DNA from: Planomicrobium sp. Y74
GTDB taxonomy: Bacteria; Bacillota; Bacilli; Bacillales_A; Planococcaceae
Assembly: GCF_003668635.1 (NCBI RefSeq)
Contig: NZ_RCWH01000007.1
Span: 186,001 to 250,000, forward strand
Reading direction: 5' to 3'
Length of the DNA stretch: 64,000 nt
The notes under the pieces were generated by a model that was not told the DNA's origin, did no database searches, and saw only the letters and a list, made by a program, of their open reading frames with translations. Shown here piece by piece: positions 7,685 to 15,940 of this stretch (positions are counted from its first letter, which is position 1; each line of letters begins with the position of its first letter). Both the position numbers and the translations under genes were made by a program.

Positions 7685-10378
7685 ATGATCGGTTCAAGGA
7701 CATTGAAAAGGGTACGGAATTATCTGGTCAAGAAAGCGGAAGCTGAACGCCATTATCTGACAGATGAACATCTGGTGTTCGAGTTCAGCTTGACGAATTT
7801 CCTGTTTTTCAACGAGATCCATGCAGAGTTCTGGAATAACGAAGAGCATCATCCGATTGACAGTGAATTGACGGAAAAAGATAAATTGAAGGTCTATATT
7901 CCCCTGGTGCTTCTGGAAACGATTGAAACCGGCGCCACGGTGAAGGTGTTCATCAATAATAAAGCGGCTTGGCTGACGGCACATCCTTCCTATAAGGAAG
8001 GCGATTTTAATGAGAGTCTGCTGATCAACGAGCGTTATTTGACGACGCGGGTGAAAAAGAACCTGCAAATCAGCAACCGCTTTTCAGAGTTCCGGTTTTC
8101 AAACGACGAAGTGTTTGCCGAAATTGAAGGGGCTGGCTATGACAGACTGGAACTTGGTCTGGATCTACCTGCCGTTGAATCCGGCAAGCCTGTTGAAATT
8201 TATGCATTTAAGAACCGGCAATTTATCATTCTTCACGGTGTGCGGGATAGAGTGTCGGGGAATATCCGCCTCCAGGATTTCTCGGAGCTCAGCATGGGCA
8301 TCTGGCGGTTGTTTGCCCATCTGGATGACACGCTGCATCCGCTCCGTGTGACCGGACATAATCTGGAGGCCTTCTCTTCCCTCCGCCATAGGATCCGGCC
8401 GATTCGACGGACACATTCCTTCTATCTGGAAGTACGGCCGAATGCCGTGCGGCCTGAAAGTATACAGGTCGAGAATCTGGAGAATCGGCGTTTCCGGATT
8501 ATGGTCGGCCTCTTGCCTGAAGATGATATAGCGGACGCTGAATACGCGCTGCTGCTGGATGACCAAAAAAGCGGACGCCACGAGACATACCCATTTGTTA
8601 AGCAGGACGGTGCCTTGCGGACTGAAGTTCCTTTGGAGGATTTGATCGGGACTTTATTCGCGAAGCGCTTCTTCCTGCTGCGGCAAAGCGAGGAGCCGAA
8701 AGTGTCGCAGTTCCTGCTGGATATGCAGCAGCTCAGCCAAAGTACTGTGCGGTTTAAAGTCATTGCCGATTCGCAGCACGTTAAATTGCGTTTCTATAAA
8801 CGGAAGGATAAATCGCTTGGCCTGAAGATCACGCGTCCGAAGCTGCGGAAAGCGATCAACGATATTGACGGCTTCCGTGTGGACGGTTCCATCGGGTCGA
8901 CGGATGAATTCATCAATGCGACGGCCTACCTTATGCTCGAAGACCGCTTTTCACTCGAATCGCGGCAAGTGCCGATCCACGATAATTTCAGTGTCGATGT
9001 CGAAGAATGGAATTTGATCGGGCTGAAGAGCAAGGACAAAACGATTTTCGACTTTTTCGTTGTCGTTGAAACGGATGCCGGTGAAGTAATCCGAAAAGAA
9101 AAAATTAAATACCGGAAAGCCGATTATAAGAAAGATGCTTTCTATAGTTACAGGGTGCTGCGTGACGAAGAAAATAACGAACATCATTTCATGTTCACCA
9201 CGACGCCTTTCAATAATTTGAAGATCGAGACTTTTACGCTGCCTGCTGATATCCAGGTTCCGGCGGACGTATCCGTCAAGGATCCGAACGTATGGCTGGT
9301 CGGCGAGCGCAGCAATACCGCCCAGGATAACGGCATTGTGCTATTCCACTGGCTGATAGAGCATACGGATGTCGAAGCGTATTATGTAATAGAAGAAGAC
9401 AGCCTCGATTATGAGCCGATTCAGCACATGAAGAATGTACTGGTTTTCGGTTCGCCGGAGCATTTCGAAGTGGCGTTCCGTGCGGGTGTGCTGCTGTGTA
9501 CGCATGACATCGAAAATATCCTGCCGTATAAACCGGCGCACGGCTTCTTCGGCTACGAGAATACCAAGAAGATCTTCCTGCAGCACGGCGTCCTCGGCCG
9601 CAAGAATGTCGAGTACCACAAGCGCAATTACGAGCTGCCGTTCGATTTGTTCATTGTCAGCTCGGACCCCGAAAAAGAAGCCGTTGTAATGGAAGAGATG
9701 GGTTACTCCGACGAGGAAGTGGCGGTTACGGGGCTGGCGCGCTTTGACCGCCTCGTACAGAATAAAAAGCCGCGTGATATTTTGCTGATGCCGACCTGGC
9801 GCGATTGGATCAATACGGATGAAGCATTTTTGGCCAGTGAGTATTATTTGGCGTATACGAATCTGATCCAGAACGAGAAGTTGTTGAGGTTGCTGGATGA
9901 GCATAATATCAATTTGAATTTTTATCCGCATTACCGGGCACAGAACTATTTCCAGAACGGCATACGCGATATGCATGAACGGATCAAGTTTATCCCCCTC
10001 GGATCTGTGACCGTTCAGCGGCTGCTGATCCGGCACGCATTGCTTATAACAGATTACAGTACGGTGAGTTTCGACTTTACGCTGCTCGATAAGCCGGTCG
10101 TGTTCTATCATTTCGATGCGGAGCGTTTTTTCCGCCGCGGCATCCTGCGGCCGCTTGATGAGACATTCATCGGCGGGATTGCCAGCCACGAAGAAGAACT
10201 GGTGAGCATCATCGAGGACCGGATCCTGCATGACTTTGCGAATTTCAATATCGACATCTCTGGCATCATCAAGTATCAGGACCAGGATAATTGCCGACGT
10301 ATTTATGAGAGTGTCCGCGGCTTGCTTGATGATGAGCCGGTTGTGGATGCGGTTGAAGGTGAGCTGGACCGGGTTTAA
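7685..10378 (+). CDS. CDP-glycerol glycerophosphotransferase (TagF/TarL-like), long form
   Basis: I choose the ATG at 7685 (897 aa) because GGGGAG lies 8 nt upstream; a TTG at 7649 would add 12 residues without such support. The C-terminal 370 residues are a CDP-glycerol:glycerophosphate transferase domain: FGSPEHFEVAF, FLQHGVLGRKN, VTGLARFDRL, LLMPTWRDW and LLITDYSTVSFDF are its usual blocks, with the His of QHG and the DYS motif expected at the active site. These enzymes polymerise glycerol (or ribitol) phosphate from CDP-alcohol onto a lipid-linked primer at the inner face of the membrane. The first 520 or so residues are less conserved, match no domain I recognise, and make the protein longer than TagF (about 746 aa). 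It is a single-gene transcript ending in a strong terminator; no other teichoic acid gene is next to it. Confidence 0.9.
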   Translation: MIGSRTLKRVRNYLVKKAEAERHYLTDEHLVFEFSLTNFLFFNEIHAEFWNNEEHHPIDSELTEKDKLKVYIPLVLLETIETGATVKVFINNKAAWLTAHPSYKEGDFNESLLINERYLTTRVKKNLQISNRFSEFRFSNDEVFAEIEGAGYDRLELGLDLPAVESGKPVEIYAFKNRQFIILHGVRDRVSGNIRLQDFSELSMGIWRLFAHLDDTLHPLRVTGHNLEAFSSLRHRIRPIRRTHSFYLEVRPNAVRPESIQVENLENRRFRIMVGLLPEDDIADAEYALLLDDQKSGRHETYPFVKQDGALRTEVPLEDLIGTLFAKRFFLLRQSEEPKVSQFLLDMQQLSQSTVRFKVIADSQHVKLRFYKRKDKSLGLKITRPKLRKAINDIDGFRVDGSIGSTDEFINATAYLMLEDRFSLESRQVPIHDNFSVDVEEWNLIGLKSKDKTIFDFFVVVETDAGEVIRKEKIKYRKADYKKDAFYSYRVLRDEENNEHHFMFTTTPFNNLKIETFTLPADIQVPADVSVKDPNVWLVGERSNTAQDNGIVLFHWLIEHTDVEAYYVIEEDSLDYEPIQHMKNVLVFGSPEHFEVAFRAGVLLCTHDIENILPYKPAHGFFGYENTKKIFLQHGVLGRKNVEYHKRNYELPFDLFIVSSDPEKEAVVMEEMGYSDEEVAVTGLARFDRLVQNKKPRDILLMPTWRDWINTDEAFLASEYYLAYTNLIQNEKLLRLLDEHNINLNFYPHYRAQNYFQNGIRDMHERIKFIPLGSVTVQRLLIRHALLITDYSTVSFDFTLLDKPVVFYHFDAERFFRRGILRPLDETFIGGIASHEEELVSIIEDRILHDFANFNIDISGIIKYQDQDNCRRIYESVRGLLDDEPVVDAVEGELDRV

Positions 10379-10411
10379 AGTATAATTGATTTTGTTAAAT
10401 AGTTTCGCTGA

Positions 10412-10442
10412 AGGAGAACCCTGATAGGGTTCTCCTTTTTTG
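10412..10442 (+). terminator. Terminator after the CDP-glycerol transferase gene
   Basis: A perfect 10-bp stem, AGGAGAACCC / GGGTTCTCCT, with a 5-nt loop and a following run of six T. Confidence 0.9.
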
Positions 10443-10798
10443 TTGGGTTGGATTGCATGGGGGTTGTCTGGTCTACTGGTGGCCCTGGTGTTTTGCCGTT
10501 ATAGCAAGTTTTTATATCTATATATTGAAATTATCAGTTGTATAATATTTTGAGTCTAAAGTAGCTTTAAGAGCCGCCTATATGACAAGGATATGTTTTA
10601 AATCATTCATTTGTTTTAAACCTTTCATATTATTTTGATATATAACTGTAATGTTATTGCAATAGAATTGCCCTTGTATTACAAAGCTATACTCCTTATA
10701 GTAAGAGCAGATCAAAAACATAACATCAAGTTGAAATTGATATTAAACCTTTATCAGCAACCAGACACGGCTATCAAACATATGATTGGGGAATAATA
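10443..10798. promoter_or_regulatory. Leader region of the SH3-NlpC/P60 gene with a tandem direct repeat
   Basis: The gap is AT-rich and without a gene. GTTTTAAATCATTCAT (10595-10610) and GTTTTAAACCTTTCAT (10613-10628) form a tandem repeat with an 18-bp step. A TATACT box occurs near 10688. The long leader before the start at 10799 leaves room for regulation; no known riboswitch was recognised. Confidence 0.4.
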
Positions 10799-11524
10799 AT
10801 GAGAAAACTTATTTTTACTTTATTCGCGAGCACGATGATCTTTTCAGGAACTATTTCAGCAGCAGGCGCACAAACTACTACACCAGTTACTGCACCATCA
10901 AGCGATTTAGTCCAACAGGTATCGGCCGCTAAAGCGACTGCTAAATCAGGAACTTTCGTCCTTAAATATAATTCAAACGTCCGCGTTGATGCGGGTGTCC
11001 ATAATAAACGCATCCTAACAGCTAAAAAAGGCACTAAAGTGACTGCCACTCACCAAAAGAAATCCGGCAGCCAAGTTTGGTACAAAGTGAATGTAAACGG
11101 CAAAACAGGCTGGATCTTGAGCACATTGATGTCAGCTTCGACTTCTAAAGTATCAGCGGCTACAACTTCCGTTTCAAATTCGGGCATCGTTTCAACTGCT
11201 ATGGCATTGCGCGGCATCCCTTACAAATTCGGCGGCACGACAACAGCCGGCTTTGACTGCAGCGGATTCACACAATATGTATTCAAGAAAAACGGCAAGA
11301 ACCTTACACGCACGACGTTGACGCAATTTGCTGAGACGGATAAAGTTACAACGCCTAAAGTCGGCGACCTTGTGTTCTTCGCGAACACATACCGCCCAGG
11401 CATCTCACACGTTGGAATCTACATCGGCAACAACCAGTTCGTACACTCTGGCGGAGCGAAAGCTGAAGTCAGAAGCTTGAGCGACTCATACTGGGGTCCG
11501 AAATTCCACAGCTTCAGACGCTAA
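10799..11524 (+). CDS. Secreted SH3b-NlpC/P60 endopeptidase
   Basis: The 241-aa product has a signal peptide (about residues 1-24, cut after SAAGA). A bacterial SH3 domain lies at about 52-112 (NVRVDAG ... KTGWIL). A linker leads to a C-terminal NlpC/P60 domain from about 127. The catalytic triad is visible: Cys154 in GFDCSGF, His204 in ISHVGIY and His216 in FVHSGG. Such enzymes cut D-Glu-diamino acid bonds in peptidoglycan stem peptides. The closest relative in this window is the SLH-anchored NlpC/P60 protein at 41241-42299, which shares the GDLVFFANTY region. It has its own promoter region and terminator. Start ATG follows GGGGA. Confidence 0.92.
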   Translation: MRKLIFTLFASTMIFSGTISAAGAQTTTPVTAPSSDLVQQVSAAKATAKSGTFVLKYNSNVRVDAGVHNKRILTAKKGTKVTATHQKKSGSQVWYKVNVNGKTGWILSTLMSASTSKVSAATTSVSNSGIVSTAMALRGIPYKFGGTTTAGFDCSGFTQYVFKKNGKNLTRTTLTQFAETDKVTTPKVGDLVFFANTYRPGISHVGIYIGNNQFVHSGGAKAEVRSLSDSYWGPKFHSFRR

Positions 11525-11550
11525 GTTCATAAATTTTATCCGTACGGTGA

Positions 11551-11578
11551 GGCATCCATATGATTGGGTGCCTTTTTT
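11551..11578 (+). terminator. Terminator after the NlpC/P60 gene
   Basis: GGCATCC (11551-11557) pairs with GGGTGCC (11566-11572) and is followed by TTTTTT. Confidence 0.7.
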
Positions 11579-11649
11579 ATGTTTGCTTTTAAGTAGCCGT
11601 CATTAGAATATAGCAAGTGATAATTAACTCGCTTGGATGCAGGTTTAGT

Positions 11650-12431
11650 TTACGTATAGATTTGAGATAGTGTCGTATAAAGTATTTTTGTTGTCGTATA
11701 GCGCGTTTTACTTAACGTGTCGATTTTTGATGGGGGCTTTTCTGTAAGAAAAGTGCATTCGAATGGAAAGCAGTCCGCCCGCGGACTGCCCAGTGGGCGG
11801 CGAGCGCGCCGCCCGATCCATTCTAATAGTGGGTTGACTTTCATGGGTGGAGATCTATCTGATGATTTTGGCCGGCTACCTTATGATTACGCATTTCTAT
11901 CTTACGTTTTCCGAGTTTTATCTTACAATTTGCGCTTCTTATCTTACGAATAGAATTTTCCCCCGGCTCTCATCGAAAGAAAAGTGCATGTGTAATGGAA
12001 AGCAGTCCGCCCGCGGACTGCCCAGTGGGCGGCGAGCGCGCCGCCCGATCCATTCTAATAGTGGGTTGACTCTCATGGGTGGAGATCTATCTGATGATTT
12101 TGGGCGGCTATCTTACGATTACGCATTTCTATCTTACGTTTTCCGAGTTTTATCTTACGATTTCCGACTCTTATCTTACGAATAGAATTTTCCTCCTGCT
12201 CTCATCGAAAGAAAAGTGCATGTGTAATGGAAAGCAGTCCGCCCGCGGACTGCCCAGTGGGCGGCGTTTGCCGCCCGATCCATTCTAAGAGTGGGTTGAC
12301 TCTTATGGGTGGAGATCTATCTGATGATTTTGGCCGGCTACCTTATGATTACGCATTTCTATCTTACGTTTTACGCGTTTTATCTTACGATTTCCGCGTT
12401 TTATCTTACGGTTTCCGACTCTTATCTCACG
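11650..12431 (+). repeat. Compound repeat locus R1: array A, then three core + array B units
   Basis: Array A motif (TGTCGTATA) occurs at 11650, 11671 and 11692 and ends in the conserved AACGTGTCG boundary at 11713, all 21 bp apart. Three units of 231-232 bp follow. Each has a core of two hairpins (11770-11789 with 11795-11814; 12002-12021 with 12027-12046; 12234-12253 with 12259-12276) and then an array of TATCTTACG-like motifs. These start at 11856, 11877, 11898, 11919, 11940; at 12088, 12109, 12130, 12151, 12172; and at 12318, 12339, 12360, 12381, 12402, 12423, every step exactly 21 bp. The locus lies between two convergent genes. Open frames here are low-complexity by-products of the repeat. 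Confidence 0.92.
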
Positions 12432-12460
12432 AACACCCACTTCCTCTTCCCCTCACCCAC

Positions 12461-12497
12461 AAAAAAAAGCACATCACCCCCTACGGGATGATGTGCT
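12461..12497 (-). terminator. Terminator overlapping the end of the acyltransferase gene
   Basis: A 13-bp stem with one mismatch (12468-12480 with 12485-12497, loop CTAC) is followed on the minus strand by eight T. The stop codon TAG (12481-12483) sits in the loop, and the last codons form half of the stem. Confidence 0.85.
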
Positions 12498-13500
12498 TCG
12501 CGCCAGGCACTTTCTTCAGCACCCAGACGATAAAAAATGAGAGCGTAAATATGAGAATCCACACAAACGGCACGCCTATCACTGCGTTAACCATGGTTTC
12601 ATTAATATCAAAGAGTTTATTGAGATAGAATTGCACCAACGGGTGGATCACGTAAATGCCGAGTGTGGCCAGGCTGATTTGCGTGATGATCGGATTCGGT
12701 TTAATGCGCGGTCCCAGATGTTGGAATAAGGCGAATACGAAGACACTGATGACTATTTGTGTCGGACGGTAATGCTCATAATAGAATTCGTCGAGTTCAC
12801 CGTTTTTGACTGTCAGGTTATGTGTGCCGTAGACGGTCGCCAGATAAGCGATGAACGATAGGCCAAACAGAGGCCATATCGCTTTCTTCGGCAACGGATA
12901 GCGCACGAGATAGGCTCCTAACAGGAAGTAGCCGATATAGGGTTGGAACAGGCCGGCGACGAGAGCCGGTTCGAAGCCGTACATTTTCTGCACAAACGGC
13001 AGTAAGCCCGAGAAGAAGAACCAGATGCCCAGAAAATAGAGAAATGTTTTCTGATCCATGTTCTTGACGAGAATTTTTAGGAACGGTGCCATTATGTAGA
13101 GGCCTATGATGACATACATGAACCACAGGTGATAATAGACGTCGTCAGTCAGAAACAGGACGACCATTTCCCACGCCGTGTAGGTTTCACCCTGCTCGAA
13201 TACTTTATAAGCGATGTAGACGCCGCTCCAGAAAATCAGCGGAATGATGACTTTGGTCAGCCGCCGCTTGAGGAATTCGCCGATGGGGTCTTCCCTTTTC
13301 AGATTAAGCAGCAATGCGCCGCTGAGCATGAAGAAGACCGGCACACACCAGCGCAAGCCGGAATCGATCCAGTTGGCGAGTTGCCATTCCCACTCGCCGG
13401 TGTGGCCGGTATTGATGATTTTTGAAACAACATGGACGCCGACTACTGTGAAGATCGCCAGTACCCGCAGCCAGTCCATATAATCGTATCGTTTTGCCAT
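12481..13500 (-). CDS. Acyltransferase-3 family membrane protein
   Basis: The 339-aa product has about ten membrane segments and begins with the family block DYMDWLRVLAIFTVVGVHV, whose conserved His is expected to be catalytic, followed by PVFFMLSGALLL. Family members transfer acetyl or succinyl groups to surface sugars, lipids or peptidoglycan. The start ATG at 13500 has an AAGGAG ribosome site. It is a one-gene unit between a repeat-filled convergent region and a Bacillales repeat. The substrate cannot be read from sequence; O-acetylation of a cell-wall polymer is plausible given the neighbours. Confidence 0.88.
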   Translation of the reverse strand: MAKRYDYMDWLRVLAIFTVVGVHVVSKIINTGHTGEWEWQLANWIDSGLRWCVPVFFMLSGALLLNLKREDPIGEFLKRRLTKVIIPLIFWSGVYIAYKVFEQGETYTAWEMVVLFLTDDVYYHLWFMYVIIGLYIMAPFLKILVKNMDQKTFLYFLGIWFFFSGLLPFVQKMYGFEPALVAGLFQPYIGYFLLGAYLVRYPLPKKAIWPLFGLSFIAYLATVYGTHNLTVKNGELDEFYYEHYRPTQIVISVFVFALFQHLGPRIKPNPIITQISLATLGIYVIHPLVQFYLNKLFDINETMVNAVIGVPFVWILIFTLSFFIVWVLKKVPGAKHIIP

Positions 13501-13564
13501 AAGTGACTCCTTCTGAGGGATTAATATTTTTATTCGAGTTTACTGCAATATTCCCTCAGCAATA

Positions 13565-13700
13565 ATACTTGAAACCAAAGAGAAAAGCGGAAGCGCCCGG
13601 TTAGCTCCGACAAGCGCTGGAAGCCTTGACGGTAATGGCGTTCTTTGCCATTGGCGGTAAGGCTGAAGCGACTCGAGGGGCTGGGTGCTGGAGTCTGGAC
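13565..13700. repeat. Bacillales-type intergenic repeat
   Basis: GAAAAGCGGAAGCGCCCGG, AGCTCCGACAAGCGCTGGA and GCGACTCGAGGGGCTGG are hallmarks of an intergenic repeat I know from many Bacillales genomes. An internal hairpin is formed by GGTAATGGC and GCCATTGGC. The same GCTGGAGTCTGGAC end appears inverted at about 15233. Confidence 0.7.
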
Positions 13701-13755
13701 ATCGCAAGACTCTCTCTTAAGAACCTTCTGATTGAATAAGTTAGACTTTCTTAAC

Positions 13756-13800
13756 CAAAAACAAGCGCCGGCTGGCATAATGCCCCGGCGCTTGTTTTAT
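13756..13800 (-). terminator. Terminator of the HtrA-like protease gene
   Basis: A perfect 11-bp stem, ACAAGCGCCGG (13761-13771) against CCGGCGCTTGT (13785-13795), is followed on the minus strand by TTTTTGG. Confidence 0.85.
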
Positions 13801-15167
13801 TGATCCTGATTCGTAATCGCTGAGATCTGGTAATCGCCGAAGCGGTCAATGACGATGGTGTAGACAACCGCATGGCTGATGGAGACGAGTTTATCGTCTT
13901 CCTTGTCATGGAATGTGAATGTCGCATTCGCCGTGATGTAGGCTTCGTTGTCACCGATTTCGATTTTCTTGATGACCGGCTCTACAGCCTGGAATACGCG
14001 CTGCTCACCTTTCAGTCCTTCAACCATTTCGTTGCCGGCCATTTCTCCCTGGCTGCCTGACAGCAGGAAGAATTGATAAAAGGTTACTTCATCGTCATTA
14101 AGTGAATATGGAACCAATTCATAGAAATCCGAGATGAACCCGCGAAGTGCTTCTTCTTCGAAGGTGGCATCCGGAACTTCAGGCTGCCATGCGTCGCTCT
14201 CGGCAGGCAGCGGATTTGCCGCCCATTCCTGCAATTGGTCGTTGACCGTGTACATCGGAATCGAGTAGCCGATGTCCGGATTATCTGTCAGAACGATTGA
14301 GTTGATGCCGAGGATTCTGCCGGATTCCGCAGAGATTAATGGTCCACCGCTCGATCCTTGTTTGATCTTCGCAGTCATTTCGTAAAGGTCTTCGTATTTA
14401 TAACCATCGAAGAAGTCCATCCCTGTAGCGGTGATTTCGCCTTCTGTCGATGTATTGTGGATGTTTTCAGGGCTGCCGAGCGCAAACACTTTCGTGCCCG
14501 CTGATACCGGCGACATTTCCATTTCCATTGCCGCTTTGCCCGCAATCTCCGGCACACGAATTAAAGCGATGTCGGTCGTTTTGGAAAAGCCGACGACCTG
14601 GCCATTGAATTCCTGGCCGTTGCTGTTTTTAACTGTTACGTATTGTGAGTCTTTGACGACATGCGCGTTGGTGAGGATATCGCCTTTATTGTTGAATAAA
14701 AAACCGGAACCCTGGTCAAGGTCGGTATAGATTGTGTAAACGTATGTTTTCGCGTTCGCGATCATTGATGATAGATCCGGTTCCGGGACAACTACCAAAC
14801 TGTCATCCGGCTGGTCCACTTCTTCCACCGTTTCGTTCTGGATCGCATCGCTGCTTTCTTCTGTATCCGTTGCTTCTTCTGCAGAACCATCTTCTTCCGG
14901 CTGCTGCGTCTGGTCATTGACGGTGCCCGGCTCAATCGTCTCCGGTTCGTCTTCTATGACGACGTTGACGCCGCCTCCGCCCTGGTATTCACGCTCTGAG
15001 AAAGAGGTTTTTTCCAGTGATTCGGTGGTCGATTGTTCTTCCGGACTGGCGATCATCAAATAGACGCCCGCTCCGACTGCTGCCAAAAACAGAATGGTGA
15101 CAAGCGTAATCAGCCAATTCTTTTTCTTGGGTGTATTGCTATTTCTCTTATCTATTCGTCTGTTCAA
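13797..15167 (-). CDS. Membrane-anchored HtrA-like serine protease with a C-terminal extension
   Basis: I start the 456-aa protein at the TTG at 15167 (LNRRIDKRNSN). The reading frame is open 70 codons further up, but that part is repeat sequence. The layout is a basic cytoplasmic N-terminus, a membrane segment near residues 18-37, an acidic Glu/Asp linker to about 125, a trypsin-like domain from 135 to 325, and a C-terminal domain of about 120 residues. The triad is visible as His169 in TNAHVV, Asp199 in TTDIALIRV and Ser273 in GSSGGPL. There is no PDZ domain; the C-terminal part may be an NTF2/TcaA-like fold, which I cannot confirm. It likely acts outside the membrane in quality control or stress response. 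The upstream region is crowded with repeats and its promoter is not clear. Confidence 0.85.
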   Translation of the reverse strand: MNRRIDKRNSNTPKKKNWLITLVTILFLAAVGAGVYLMIASPEEQSTTESLEKTSFSEREYQGGGGVNVVIEDEPETIEPGTVNDQTQQPEEDGSAEEATDTEESSDAIQNETVEEVDQPDDSLVVVPEPDLSSMIANAKTYVYTIYTDLDQGSGFLFNNKGDILTNAHVVKDSQYVTVKNSNGQEFNGQVVGFSKTTDIALIRVPEIAGKAAMEMEMSPVSAGTKVFALGSPENIHNTSTEGEITATGMDFFDGYKYEDLYEMTAKIKQGSSGGPLISAESGRILGINSIVLTDNPDIGYSIPMYTVNDQLQEWAANPLPAESDAWQPEVPDATFEEEALRGFISDFYELVPYSLNDDEVTFYQFFLLSGSQGEMAGNEMVEGLKGEQRVFQAVEPVIKKIEIGDNEAYITANATFTFHDKEDDKLVSISHAVVYTIVIDRFGDYQISAITNQDQ

Positions 15168-15199
15168 TACTATCAGCTCACTTTTTATTTTGCTTTTAA

Positions 15200-15370
15200 A
15201 GGAAACGACGGCTTTGTAAAATGTGCATCGTTGTCCAGACTCCAGCGGCCCAACTCTTCGGGTCATAAGCCATTCAAAGGCTGCTCCTGCATTGCTGTGC
15301 TGCTTCGTCGCAAAGAGATTGGCCCACAAACCTCGGGCCATCTCATCGCTATCGCTTTTCTTTATCACAC
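15200..15370. repeat. Intergenic repeat of the GCTTCGTCGCAAA family
   Basis: It contains GTCCAGACTCCAGC, GCTGCTCCTGCATTGCTG and GCTTCGTCGCAAAGA, related to the stretches at 15634-15702 and 62598-62640. A possible stem is GGCCCA ... TCGGGCC. The long upstream reading frame of the protease gene crosses it and is not coding here. Confidence 0.6.
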
Positions 15371-15479
15371 TGCTCATTATATAGACGGATGAACCCTATG
15401 TATAGTTTCATTAAGATTGCAGAAATATTACGTGTCTTACCTTTGACTGATATTTTGGTATATAGGATGCATACTATAA

Positions 15480-15715
15480 CTAACGCTTCGCCGCTTTGGA
15501 CAAGCCTCCCGCAATAAGCCGAGAAGAGCACTCGTCTTATTGCTCCGGCCAGTCCTGAGCCGCGCCTTTGCTGAGAGAAATCTCTAGAGATATAAAGCAA
15601 AACAGCGAAAATTTTGAGGAAACTGGGTCCTTTCATGTCTCGAAGCTAGCGTCAGCGATGCAGAGACATGAGCACATCTTTGCTCTTCGCCGGCTGACGC
15701 TACATTTTTGTCATT
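15480..15715. repeat. Repeat block with interlocked inverted repeats
   Basis: CATGTCTC (15634-15641) can pair with GAGACATG (15663-15670). TAGCGTCAGC (15647-15656), which lies inside that loop, can pair with GCTGACGCTA (15693-15702) outside it. The order is that of an H-type pseudoknot. Flanking sequence includes a half copy of the CAAAACAGC element at 15594-15608. No gene is visible between 15168 and 15938. Confidence 0.6.
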
Positions 15716-15785
15716 AGTAGAATCATTATTTCCACTATCTTATATGTAAGGAACTAAAGCGTATATTTATAGAAAACCTTCTAAG

Positions 15786-15912
15786 ATATGAAGCAAAACA
15801 GCGAAGACGCCTTGGGGAGTAAGCGCAGTGCCAAGATCCACTCGGGCGAAGTGGAACGAGCACGAGTTAGCTTGGCGCAAGCCCCCGGCAAGCGAAGCTG
15901 TTTTGCGCAATA
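15786..15912 (-). repeat. Complete CAAAACAGC terminal-inverted-repeat element, inverted copy
   Basis: The element begins with GAAGCAAAACAGCGAAG and ends with CGAAGCTGTTTTGC, imperfect terminal inverted repeats about 125 bp apart, with an internal hairpin around CTCGGGCGAAGTGGAACGAG. It is the reverse complement of the copy at 62410-62535. It is far too small to code for a transposase. Confidence 0.7.
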
Positions 15913-15940
15913 TCGGTTACTAATAACATATATATCAAAA

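Noticed and set aside
11650-12431. CRISPR array (regular short repeats)
   Set aside because: Only about 9 bp of each 21-bp step is conserved, the spacers are the same between loci rather than unique, and no cas genes are present.
11717-12491. Several short plus-strand reading frames rich in Leu-Ser-Tyr
   Set aside because: They are translations of the 21-bp arrays and hairpin cores, similar in all repeat loci and in several frames; none has a consistent ribosome site.
12468-12497. Riboswitch or leader hairpin
   Set aside because: The stem overlaps a stop codon and is followed by a T run on the minus strand, so it is a terminator.
15168-15377. N-terminal 70-residue extension of the HtrA-like protease
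   Set aside because: This part reads through an intergenic repeat and would put a non-membrane stretch before a normal N-terminus; the TTG at 15167 gives the expected topology.
15786-15912. tRNA or known structured RNA in the CAAAACAGC element
   Set aside because: The inverted ends and internal hairpin suggested an RNA gene, but no cloverleaf or T-loop sequence fits and the copies look like small mobile repeats.
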